A stretch of 34,406 bases of DNA, taken from Nitrospira sp. Lineage in GTDB: Bacteria; Nitrospirota; Nitrospiria; Nitrospirales; Nitrospiraceae. Shown here piece after piece: positions 18,143 to 26,379 of the stretch. Numbering within the stretch: position 1 is the stretch's first letter; each line of letters begins with the position of its first letter. A model generated the notes under the pieces. The model was not told where the DNA came from. It worked only from the letters and a program-made list of their open reading frames with translations, and did no database searches. The DNA lies in contig VFKF01000466.1 in assembly GCA_009885705.1 (NCBI GenBank), positions 1-34,406 of the forward strand, in the 5' to 3' direction. Both the position numbers and the translations under genes were made by a program.

Positions 18143-19003
18143 TTAGCGATGCTTCAGGTATTGAAAGAATTCTGAATCTGGACTCACTACCAGGGTGGAC
18201 TTATCTTTGAAGGCTTTCTTGTAGGCTTCCATCGATCGGGTAAATTCAAAGAACTTTGGATCCTGCCGATAGGCGTCGGCGTAGACTTTGAAAGCCTTCG
18301 CATCCCCTGCGCCTCGAAGCTCCTCAGATTCTTTATAGGCCTGCGCGAGAATGATCTCACGGTCTTTCTCTGCTTCAGAGCGAATCTTTTGTGCTTCCTC
18401 GGCGCCTTCTGCGCGGTACTGCTTCGCTTGTCGTTCTCGTTCAGCCTGCATTCTGGCAAACACGGCCTTTTCGTTCTGCTCGGGAAGATCGGCGCGTTTG
18501 ATCCTCACATCCTGAATCTCGATCCCATAGGCGGATGCCTTCTCATTCGATCGTTGAGTCACGATTGCCATGAGGTCATGACGACCGGTCGCGACGATTT
18601 CAAGGAGATCATGGCGTCCGAGTTCGACTCGGAGTTCCGAGTAAATAATGTCGTGCAGCCGCTGGTAGGCTCCCCGTTGGCTCTGAAAGTTCTGATAAAC
18701 CTTCAACGGGTCGACAATTCGCCATTTGGCGTAGTTGTCAAGCAGGAGGGTCTTCTTATCTTGCGTGATGACATCTTGGGGGTCCGAGTCGTAATCTAGC
18801 AAGCGCTTATCGAAGTACGTGACCTCTTGAATAAACGGCACTTTCAGATAGAGGCCCGGCTCTGTGATATTGCGCTTGGGTTTTCCCAGTTCGACAACAA
18901 TCGCGTTTTGCGTGATGTCCACGATGAAGAGTGGTGAGGCGCCTAGGATGAACAGCCCGATGACCACCACCAGCAGTGCAATGATGAACCCCTGCTTGGT
19001 CAT
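18143..19003 (-). CDS. hflC: Protease modulator HflC
   Basis: SPHFH/band-7 protein (VDITQNAIVVELGKPKRNITEPGLYLKVPFIQEVTYFDKRLLDYD); paired with hflK, 4-bp overlap. Confidence 0.94.
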   Translation of the reverse strand: MTKQGFIIALLVVVIGLFILGASPLFIVDITQNAIVVELGKPKRNITEPGLYLKVPFIQEVTYFDKRLLDYDSDPQDVITQDKKTLLLDNYAKWRIVDPLKVYQNFQSQRGAYQRLHDIIYSELRVELGRHDLLEIVATGRHDLMAIVTQRSNEKASAYGIEIQDVRIKRADLPEQNEKAVFARMQAERERQAKQYRAEGAEEAQKIRSEAEKDREIILAQAYKESEELRGAGDAKAFKVYADAYRQDPKFFEFTRSMEAYKKAFKDKSTLVVSPDSEFFQYLKHR

Positions 19004-20034
19004 GATTTTGGCTCCTCGGAGGCGGCACTGGCCTTGGATTTGAGACGTTCAAGGGGAAGATACGGCAACACGCGATCGCCTGCCTTGCCATCGATGATGA
19101 CTTTCTCGATGTTCGGCAGAATCTCTTCCATCGTTTCGATGTAGAGCCGCTTGCTGATAATGTCCTTGGCCTGGTTATATTCTTTCAAGGTGGCCGTGAA
19201 ACGGTTGGCTTCACCCTGTGCACGGTTCAGCCGTGCCTGGGCATAGCCTTTGGCCTGGTTTACGACCTGCGCCGCCTCACCCTTGGCTTTGGGGAGAATG
19301 TCGTTGCGATAGCTCTGTGACTGGTTGATCAGTTTCTCTCGATCTTCCTTGGCATTCGTCACGTCCTTGAATGCAGCAGCCACGGCTTCGGGAGGATCGA
19401 CATCCTGAAGCTGGATGGCGGCGACCTGGACGCCTCCGTGATATTGGTCAAGAATCGATTGGAGGAGGACCAGGGTATCTTGTTGGATTTGGGCTTTGCC
19501 GGTCGTCAAGGCCTCGTCGATCTTGCTCTTGCCGACCACTTCGCGCATGGAGGCCTCGGCGGCTTTGCCGATGGTCTCATGGATTTCCGCCACGCTGAAG
19601 AGATAGTTTGCTGACTCTTTGATCTTGTATTGGACGATGAACTCAATGGCCAGAATGTTCATGTCGCCGGTGAGCATCAAGGCTTCTTGCGCCAGCATCT
19701 GCTGACGGCCTTGCCGATCCGTGCGGAAGCCCACCTCAATCCGATGAAGCTTTTCAACTTTTGGCTGCAGAACGGTTTCGATCAGAGGGATCTTCCCATG
19801 GGGGCCTGGTCCGACGGTCCGGACCGGGACGCCGAACCGCTTCACGACGCCCTCCTCGTCAGGGGCGACGATAAAGGCGCTTTGCCAAGCGAGGAAGACG
19901 ACCAGGGCGGCGAGGGCGACATTTCTGAAGCCACTCGAGGGCATCAGATTCTTGAATTGCGATTGGGCTTGCTTGAGGGCATCCTCAAGCGGGTCGCTCT
20001 TCTTGCTCCAAGGATCTTTGGGGTCCCAAACCAT
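19000..20034 (-). CDS. hflK: FtsH protease activity modulator HflK
   Basis: GVVKRFGVPVRTVGPGPHGKIPLIETVLQPKVEKLHRIEVGFR..., GEANRFTATLKEYNQAKDIISKRLYIETMEEIL. Confidence 0.94.
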   Translation of the reverse strand: MVWDPKDPWSKKSDPLEDALKQAQSQFKNLMPSSGFRNVALAALVVFLAWQSAFIVAPDEEGVVKRFGVPVRTVGPGPHGKIPLIETVLQPKVEKLHRIEVGFRTDRQGRQQMLAQEALMLTGDMNILAIEFIVQYKIKESANYLFSVAEIHETIGKAAEASMREVVGKSKIDEALTTGKAQIQQDTLVLLQSILDQYHGGVQVAAIQLQDVDPPEAVAAAFKDVTNAKEDREKLINQSQSYRNDILPKAKGEAAQVVNQAKGYAQARLNRAQGEANRFTATLKEYNQAKDIISKRLYIETMEEILPNIEKVIIDGKAGDRVLPYLPLERLKSKASAASEEPKS

Positions 20035-20127
20035 ATAGGGTATGTATCCGATGATGGTCGCGAAGGAACTCTATCGGGGGCACCTTAGCAGACTGCAAGA
20101 AGTTTACGCAATCAGGATCGGTCTCCC

Positions 20128-20157
20128 TTGACCCATCATGAATTCTTGATGTATAAA
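20128..20157 (+). promoter_or_regulatory. arsR promoter with embedded ArsR operator
   Basis: TTGACC (20128-20133), 18-nt spacer, TATAAA (20152-20157); near-palindrome ATCATGAATTCTTGAT (20135-20150) in the spacer. Confidence 0.72.
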
Positions 20158-20163
20158 GGAGGC

Positions 20164-20484
20164 ATGACTATGCTGTCTGGGAAGAATCGAGCCAAAACAG
20201 CCGAGCTCTGTCATGCGCTGGCGGATGAGACCAGGCTGGATATTCTGGATCAGCTCAAGGAGGGCGAGCGGTGCGTCTGCGAACTGACCGATGCCCTTCA
20301 GACTGGGCAGTCGCGTCTATCTTTTCACTTAAAGGTATTGAAGGACGCAGGTTTGATTCTCGATCGACCGGAAGGCCGCTGGATTTACTACGCCATCAAT
20401 TCCGAAGCGGTTGCGGAGCTTGAAGCACTTGTCGGCTCGCTCAAAGCAACCAGGAAAACCGTTCGGCCTAGCTCGCGCTGTTAA
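20164..20484 (+). CDS. arsR: ArsR family metalloregulator
   Basis: LCHALADETRLDILDQLKEGERCVCELTDALQTGQSRLSFHLKVLKDAGLILDRPEGRWIYYAI; CVC metal-site motif and wHTH; ATG 20164 preferred (the ORF-track start 20128 lies in the -35 box). Confidence 0.93.
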   Translation: MTMLSGKNRAKTAELCHALADETRLDILDQLKEGERCVCELTDALQTGQSRLSFHLKVLKDAGLILDRPEGRWIYYAINSEAVAELEALVGSLKATRKTVRPSSRC

Positions 20485-20501
20485 CTTTTTTTGCTTAATC
20501 A

Positions 20502-20517
20502 ATCAAGTATTATTGAT
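20502..20517 (+). promoter_or_regulatory. Second ArsR-type operator upstream of acr3
   Basis: ATCAAGTATTATTGAT = ATCAA-N6-TTGAT, same geometry as the operator at 20135-20150. Confidence 0.6.
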
Positions 20518-20534
20518 GCCGTGGAGGTCCCGCA

Positions 20535-21611
20535 ATGAAAACGCCGCCGGTAGTAGAAAAGCAGCTGAATCCTTTTGAGCGCTATCTGACGATTTGGGTT
20601 GCGCTCTGCATGATCGTGGGTATCCTACTCGGGCAGGGGGCGCCGGACCTTGTCCAATCAGTGCGGGCGATGGAGTTCGGTCAAGGCAGCCATATCAACC
20701 TGCCAATTGCGGTGCTGATCTGGCTGATGATCGTGCCGATGATGATGAAAGTCGACTTCGCCTCGATTCGCCACGTCGGGACGCGTCCGACCGGGCTCGT
20801 GATTACGTTGTTGGTCAATTGGGTGGTCAAGCCGTTTTCGATGGCATTTTTCGCCTGGCTCTTCTTCCGCGTCGTGTTTGCCGCATGGATCACGCCTGCT
20901 GAAGCCGATCAGTACATTGCAGGGACGATCATTCTAGCTGCTGCCCCCTGCACCGCGATGGTCTTTGTCTGGAGCTATCTGACGGACGGAGACCCTGCCT
21001 ATACGTTGGTCCAAGTGTCCGTGAACGATCTCATTATGCTGGTGTTGTTTGCGCCGATTGTCGGGCTACTGGTAAGCGGTGCCTCGTCCTTATCCGTTCC
21101 CTTCGATGTCCTGCTGTATTCGGTCCTGGCGTTCATTGCGATTCCTCTGGCGATCGGGTGGGCACTCCGGACGTGGCTCGTGCGGCAACAGGGCCAGCGG
21201 TGGGTTGACGACGTGCTCTTGCCGAGATTCGCCCCGATCACCATTGTGGCCTTGCTCCTCACCTTGGTCTTTATCTTCGCCTTCCAGTCGCAGAACATCA
21301 TGGGCAAGACGGTTCACGTAGCCTTGATTGCCGTGCCGATCCTGCTTCAGGTGTATGTGAATGCGTCATTGGCCTATGGGCTCATGTATCGATTTCATGT
21401 GCCCTACGCGATTGCAGCTCCGGGTGCGTTGATCGGGGCCAGCAACTTTTTCGAATTGGCGGTGGCGACAGCCATTGCGCTGTTCGGGCCCGAGTCTGGT
21501 GCGGCCTTGGCAACGGTGGTGGGAGTATTGGTGGAGGTGCCGGTCATGTTGTCGGTCTGTGGGATTTGCAATCGGACCAGGCATTGGTTCAGGCCAGAGG
21601 TGGCAGCATGA
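20535..21611 (+). CDS. acr3: ACR3 family arsenite efflux transporter
   Basis: FERYLTIWVALCMIVGILLG, APCTAMVFVWSYLTDGDPAYTLVQVSVNDLIMLVLFAPIVGLL, multiple TM helices; flanked by arsR and arsC. Confidence 0.95.
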   Translation: MKTPPVVEKQLNPFERYLTIWVALCMIVGILLGQGAPDLVQSVRAMEFGQGSHINLPIAVLIWLMIVPMMMKVDFASIRHVGTRPTGLVITLLVNWVVKPFSMAFFAWLFFRVVFAAWITPAEADQYIAGTIILAAAPCTAMVFVWSYLTDGDPAYTLVQVSVNDLIMLVLFAPIVGLLVSGASSLSVPFDVLLYSVLAFIAIPLAIGWALRTWLVRQQGQRWVDDVLLPRFAPITIVALLLTLVFIFAFQSQNIMGKTVHVALIAVPILLQVYVNASLAYGLMYRFHVPYAIAAPGALIGASNFFELAVATAIALFGPESGAALATVVGVLVEVPVMLSVCGICNRTRHWFRPEVAA

Positions 21612-22033
21612 AGGAGCGGGTCCTCTTCCTCTGCACCGGCAATTCGGCTCGAAGCCAGATGGCGGAAGGTTGGTTGCGGCATCTAGCGGGCGACCGATTT
21701 GAGGTCTTCAGTGCGGGGACCCATCCGGTCGGTCTAAACCCAGGATCGGTGGAGGCCATGGCCGAGGTCGGGATCGATATCTCACAACACCGATCCAAAT
21801 CGGCGACGGAATTCACGGCCATGCCCATCGATTATGTGATCACGGTATGTGACCGCGCCAAAGAGACCTGTCCTCGTTGGTCAGGAGCCGTTCGACTTAT
21901 CCACTGGAGTTTCGACGATCCGGCAGCCCTGCCCGATGCGGCTGAACGCCGGCAAGTATTTCGGCGAGTCCGCGACGAAATCGCCACGGCGATTCGGCAG
22001 TTTCTGTCAGATCGAGAGAGGCAGGGAAGTTAA
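21608..22033 (+). CDS. arsC: Arsenate reductase, low-MW phosphatase/thioredoxin-coupled type
   Basis: MKERVLFLCTGNSARSQMAEGWLRHLAGDRFEVFSAGTHPVGLNP...VITVCDRAKETCPRW. Confidence 0.93.
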   Translation: MKERVLFLCTGNSARSQMAEGWLRHLAGDRFEVFSAGTHPVGLNPGSVEAMAEVGIDISQHRSKSATEFTAMPIDYVITVCDRAKETCPRWSGAVRLIHWSFDDPAALPDAAERRQVFRRVRDEIATAIRQFLSDRERQGS

Positions 22034-23070
22034 GCCGTGACCGAGCCGCCGCATGATGAGCCGGTTCCGGCGGTGCAGCCATAGCAATGGTTGCGGGTCG
22101 TGATCTGCCGCTGATTCAGTTGGACCGGATCGAAGTCGCGGATGTGGGCGGGCGCGCCATGGTCGATCGGCAGATCTAGCATTTGGTTGAAGTCGCAGTC
22201 GTAGAGCTTCCCATCCCAGCTCACGGAGATCGTGTAGCGGCACATGACACCGGCAGCGGCAGCGGGGTTGAAGGCGTTGGCTAACCGTTCCATATACTGC
22301 TCGTAGTTCCCACTCTCCACCAGAAACTCCAGGTATCGGCTCACCGGCATGTTGGTGATCGTGTAGAGATGGTTGAATTCGACCCCATGCTTAGCCTGGA
22401 GCTCTTTCCGGAACTGCGCTTCGATGGCCCCTTGCTTGGGCGGAAGAAAGGCGCCGACCGGATTGTAGACAAGGTTGAGGGCGAGGCCGCTGCCGGGCTG
22501 GCCATAGCCGAGCCGATTGAGCAGATGCAGGGCCTCGATCGATTTCTGAAAAATTCCGTCGCCCCGCTGAGCATCGGTTTGACTGGCCTGGTAGGAGGGG
22601 AGCGAGGCGATAATTTCGACCTGGTGAGCGGCCAGGAATTCGGCCAAGCCTGCCTGTGAAGGAATCAGCAGCACCGACAAATTACAGCGGTCCATCACAT
22701 GCCGTCCGAGTGTGCGGGCCTGTTCGACCAGCCAGCGAAAGTTGGGGTTCAATTCCGGCGCCCCCCCGGTAATATCTACCGTGGGAATATCCGTCTTGGC
22801 GAGAGCCTGCATGCAGAGTTCGGCTGTCTCACGTGACATGCTTTCCGTGCGATCGGGGCCTGCGTCCACATGACAATGGCGGCAGGTCTGGTTACAGAGT
22901 TTGCCGACGTTGATTTGGAAGACCGTCATTCCAGAGGCGTGGAGTGAAGACATCCCGGCCTGAGTCAGGCGGGTTTCAAAGGGAGTGAGCCCGGTTGTGG
23001 TGCCGAGAATGCGCAGCTGTTCAGTCGAAGAGGCGAGGGGATTGTGACGGCCTAGGAGGGTGAGCGCCAT
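22030..23070 (-). CDS. arsS: ArsS-type radical SAM/Cys-rich protein (arsenosugar biosynthesis)
   Basis: VGKLCNQTCRHCHVDAGPDRTESM (CxxxCxxC), C-terminal NHCYGCTAGTGSSCGGSVTA; start 23070 or 23088. Confidence 0.88.
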   Translation of the reverse strand: MALTLLGRHNPLASSTEQLRILGTTTGLTPFETRLTQAGMSSLHASGMTVFQINVGKLCNQTCRHCHVDAGPDRTESMSRETAELCMQALAKTDIPTVDITGGAPELNPNFRWLVEQARTLGRHVMDRCNLSVLLIPSQAGLAEFLAAHQVEIIASLPSYQASQTDAQRGDGIFQKSIEALHLLNRLGYGQPGSGLALNLVYNPVGAFLPPKQGAIEAQFRKELQAKHGVEFNHLYTITNMPVSRYLEFLVESGNYEQYMERLANAFNPAAAAGVMCRYTISVSWDGKLYDCDFNQMLDLPIDHGAPAHIRDFDPVQLNQRQITTRNHCYGCTAGTGSSCGGSVTA

Positions 23071-23078
23071 CGTCGCCT

Positions 23079-24266
23079 TTAGCAGCATCCGCCCGTCGGC
23101 GCGCAGTTCACCGCGTCGCCGCCCACAGGCAGGCTGGCGCGATTGAGGATGGCGAAGTGCGTGGCATAGCCCTCTGTTTCGAGCACCCTGCGTGTCTTGG
23201 AGCAGATTTCGACCGGTTCACCGCGCCGGAAGACATGGTGGTCATCATCATCCGCTTCCAGGAACGGGCCGGCCAAGAGGGCGTAGTCGCCTTTCCAGGA
23301 ACAGGGAACCTGTTCAGGCAGCACGGCCGTCCATCGCGGGTCCGCCCGGTTGAGCCACTGAGGAGCATCGGAGAGCATGAATAGTGATGCGAAGGGTGGT
23401 CGGCTCAGTAAGAGAGCCAGCTCCGGAGTGAGCGGCTGGGGAATCCCGCGTATGTACGTGGTGCCTCGCTCATCGACCACGCGGCTGAAGGGGCCACAAA
23501 GGGTGGCGTAACGCGCCGGGCGTACGGGTGCATCAGCGGGAAGCTTGTAGCCGGTCAAGGTGACGGAGAAGAAATGGATGCCGTCGATCCGTTGCCAGGG
23601 GGACGATGTGAGGAGATGAAGACCGACGAACCCGGCTTCGGTCATTCCCGCCATGTAGTCGGTCAACGTCAGGGCGCCGGATAAACAGTCGCCCCATTTC
23701 TCCGCATCATGTGCCAGATATTGCGGCACGGGCTGGTCGGCGACGATATCGGAAATTGTGAACCGCCCGCCCGGCTTGGCCACGCGGAACATCTCGCGAA
23801 AGACCTTCCGCTTGTCGGGAGCCAGGTTGATCACGCAGTTTGAAATAATTAGGTCGATGGTGTTGTCGGTGACCGGCATGGCGTCGGCCATCCCCTTCTT
23901 AAACTCGACATTGGAAGCGGGATAGCCAAGGTTGGTGGCGACCACGACGGCGTGCTTGCGGGCGATCTCCAGCATCGTATCGGTCATATCGATGCCGATC
24001 ACGCGACCGGTCGGACCGACGAGGCGCGAGGCTTCAAAACAGTCGATGCCGCCACCGGAGCCGATGTCCAGCACCGTTTCGCCTGGACTGACCGTTTTCA
24101 GTCCGGCGGGGGTGCCGCAGCCGTAGGAAATCTTGAGGACCTCATCCGGGATGAAGGATTTGAGGTTCGCCATGTCGTAATTGGTCGGGCAGCACATCTG
24201 CTCACCCGTATTGGCGGCCCTGGCGTAGCGCTCGCTGACTTTCTGCTCAATTTCGTCGATGGGCAT
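23079..24266 (-). CDS. arsM: ArsM-type arsenite methyltransferase with C-terminal extension
   Basis: CCPTNYD, ISYGCGTPAGLKTVSPGETVLDIGSGGGIDCFEASRLVG, LIISNCVINLAPDKRKVFREMFRVAKPGGRFTISDIV; C-terminus NCAPTGGCC. Confidence 0.9.
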   Translation of the reverse strand: MPIDEIEQKVSERYARAANTGEQMCCPTNYDMANLKSFIPDEVLKISYGCGTPAGLKTVSPGETVLDIGSGGGIDCFEASRLVGPTGRVIGIDMTDTMLEIARKHAVVVATNLGYPASNVEFKKGMADAMPVTDNTIDLIISNCVINLAPDKRKVFREMFRVAKPGGRFTISDIVADQPVPQYLAHDAEKWGDCLSGALTLTDYMAGMTEAGFVGLHLLTSSPWQRIDGIHFFSVTLTGYKLPADAPVRPARYATLCGPFSRVVDERGTTYIRGIPQPLTPELALLLSRPPFASLFMLSDAPQWLNRADPRWTAVLPEQVPCSWKGDYALLAGPFLEADDDDHHVFRRGEPVEICSKTRRVLETEGYATHFAILNRASLPVGGDAVNCAPTGGCC

Positions 24267-24418
24267 CGTGTCCTCGCGGTTTGGCAGAGAGATGGATGGC
24301 TTTCCATGTATCAATACTGACGCCTGTCCGTCAACTCCTGCCTAATTCTGGCGATTTGTCCTGCGACAGGCCTTCTGAGAGTCGGGCGGCAAACGTGTTT
24401 CTTACAAAGGGATCTGCG

Positions 24419-24447
24419 AAAAAAAGGGGGAGCCGAAGCTCCCCCTT
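24419..24447 (-). terminator. Rho-independent terminator of the P460 gene
   Basis: AAGGGGGAGC-CGAA-GCTCCCCCTT perfect stem (24424-24447) with an A-tract at 24419-24425 on the plus strand, i.e. a T-tract on the minus strand after the stem. Confidence 0.9.
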
Positions 24448-24459
24448 CCGAACGTCTCT

Positions 24460-25059
24460 CTACATCCGTCCGCGCTTGTCGAAGTACTCATCGTACCGAT
24501 GCACAAAGTCTTTCTGCGCGAGCGGCATGTGGCAGGCGCGGCACTTCGTGAAGTCTTCCATCAGGGGTTTGCTGGTGGCATCGTAGGCGGCGTAGGCCCA
24601 ATCGCCGTTTTTCAGACTGTCGGGGAGCTTGTCGCCCCAGCCCTGCTCCTTGCCCATCACGAACACCTTAGCCAGGTCGCCTTTTACCGGCTTCCCGTCT
24701 ATGCCGGTCGCCAGCTTATCGCCATCCATCGTGGCCTTGTAGATCTCCATGACCATCACGGTCCCATTCGGGAAGGGTTGGCCTGCCGAGGTTCTGGCGC
24801 CAGTGCGATTGATGTAGATGTCCCGCACCTGCTTGGCCTCACCCTTCGGAATATCCAGCAGGAACTTGGGCCAGGACTTGTAGTCGGCGGGAAGGGCTAC
24901 GGAGCCATCAGGTCCAGAGGGGGCTGCCATTGAGGGGGACATTGCCGGCTTGGTATCGGCAGCCATCATCTTGGAGCCGGATGACTCTGTCGTGTTGCAG
25001 CCGCCCAAGGTGAGCAGCAATCCAGCGAAGACAAGAGACGAGGCAAACTGTTTGTGCAT
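24460..25059 (-). CDS. Cytochrome P460-family lipoprotein with c-type heme motif
   Basis: Lipobox LLTLGGC; SWPKFLLDIPKGEAKQVRDIYINRTGARTSAGQPFPNGTVMVMEIYKA; CRACH heme-binding motif near the C-terminus. Confidence 0.85.
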   Translation of the reverse strand: MHKQFASSLVFAGLLLTLGGCNTTESSGSKMMAADTKPAMSPSMAAPSGPDGSVALPADYKSWPKFLLDIPKGEAKQVRDIYINRTGARTSAGQPFPNGTVMVMEIYKATMDGDKLATGIDGKPVKGDLAKVFVMGKEQGWGDKLPDSLKNGDWAYAAYDATSKPLMEDFTKCRACHMPLAQKDFVHRYDEYFDKRGRM

Positions 25060-25452
25060 GGTAAGCCCTCCTATCAGTCATGAATGGTGTGTGGAGCTCA
25101 GGGAACATTGAGCCGGTACGGCTTCCTCTCACCGTCTCTACGACGCCCGGCACCGTTTGGATGTTTGTCAGCAGGCCGAAGATTCGATCAAGTCGTAATA
25201 ATGTGTAAAGCCCCGTTCCCTCATGCCTACGGGGTCTCAAGAAGACGTAAGCTCCTCACATTGCAGCCTTATCCCGAGGGTGTTCCGATTCCCCTTCACG
25301 GTCTACACCTTCGCGTCATCGGCGACACAGTGCCGGCCATCCTGTCCAAGTAGCTGATATTGTAGAAGAAACTACGTATGGCTCTCTGGTACGGGATCTG
25401 CGTGGGCAGGAGATGGTATGGCGCGATTCATTTTTAACCAGGGAGGTGCAAG

Positions 25453-25656
25453 ATGAAGAAGTATCTGAGTATCATCGCCGTGGCCGCGTTATTCGGATTC
25501 AGTGTGGGGACGATGCCGAGTTATGCCGGAGCGCAGACGTCGCCGCCCATGCCGTCCCCGACGGATGAGAAGGAGAAGGACAAGAAGCCCAGTGTGCCGC
25601 GCGCCGACGATGACAAGGGCGTCGACAAGAAAAAGGACGATCGTAGCGGCCGCTGA
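25453..25656 (+). CDS. Small secreted, highly charged protein
   Basis: 67 aa, clear signal peptide MKKYLSIIAVAALFGFSVGTMPSYAGA then PTDEKEKDKKPSVPRADDDKGVDKKKDDRSGR; good RBS (GGGAGGT). Confidence 0.65.
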   Translation: MKKYLSIIAVAALFGFSVGTMPSYAGAQTSPPMPSPTDEKEKDKKPSVPRADDDKGVDKKKDDRSGR

Positions 25657-25674
25657 GGCCGTCCTCGTACGGCA

Positions 25675-25702
25675 GCGGGGTATGGAAACGGCCATGCCCC
25701 GC
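25675..25702 (+). terminator. Strong hairpin downstream of the small secreted protein (possible transcript 3' end, no T-tract)
   Basis: GCGGGGTATGG-aaacgg-CCATGCCCCGC, 11-bp stem with one G-U. Confidence 0.4.
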
Positions 25703-25767
25703 CGACCGTGCCGCTAGGCCGTTGCCAGCAGCGAGACTGCCGTGAGAGCCATCCAGACTCCATCGCG

Positions 25768-26325
25768 TCAGAAGAGCTTGGGTGGAGCGAGAGGATCGAC
25801 CGGTTGAGGGTAGACGATCCTGTCTCCGTCGATGACGGCGAACGGCGTCAGGCGATGTTCGTCTGCCTTGACCGGCGAGAGAATATGTCTGACCGTCCAG
25901 CCCCTGCTTATGAGCGCATCGGCAATCAAGGATCGGTGGCAGCGCCAGGGGACAGCTTCGGCACACATGATCGCGATGGGACCGTTCCTGCCATAGGTCA
26001 TGAGCTCTTGTAGCGCATTCCAGAACTCGCCCTGCTGCATATAGTCGGCATAGCCTCGAAAGCTGGCATTTCTCCATCCATCATTGATCGAATCCTTTCG
26101 GGCCTTTCGCAGGCCGCCAAGCGCTGGCATGTGGAGATAGGTGAGGCTTGCCTCCCTCAGGGTTTCGGCGAGAGTTTCTGAGTTGAATTGTGGGTTGTGC
26201 CGCGACCGTGGAACGGTTCGCACGTCGACGAGGAGATTGATAGAATGGGCAGGGAGAAGATCGGTGAACTCACTGATCGGTCTGGTCGAATGGCCGATGG
26301 TCCAGATGGTCGGTGGGTCAGGCAT
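25768..26325 (-). CDS. DUF488 family protein
   Basis: IWTIGHSTRPISEFTDLLPAHSINLLVDVRTVPRSRHNPQFN...IAIMCAEAVPWRCHRSLIADAL. Confidence 0.93.
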   Translation of the reverse strand: MPDPPTIWTIGHSTRPISEFTDLLPAHSINLLVDVRTVPRSRHNPQFNSETLAETLREASLTYLHMPALGGLRKARKDSINDGWRNASFRGYADYMQQGEFWNALQELMTYGRNGPIAIMCAEAVPWRCHRSLIADALISRGWTVRHILSPVKADEHRLTPFAVIDGDRIVYPQPVDPLAPPKLF

Positions 26326-26379
26326 CGTTCAGTGTGGCACAGCACACGAGGAATCGCCATCAGCCTGATCGGACGAGGC

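Noticed and set aside
20128-20163. Upstream TTG start for arsR in the ORF track
   Set aside because: Those bases are the -35 box, operator and -10; ATG 20164 is the credible start.
25060-25452. Possible small RNA or decayed gene in the gap between P460 and the small secreted protein
   Set aside because: Only a short CCCCGT...ACGGGG hairpin and non-conserved-looking ORFs; not enough to call a feature.
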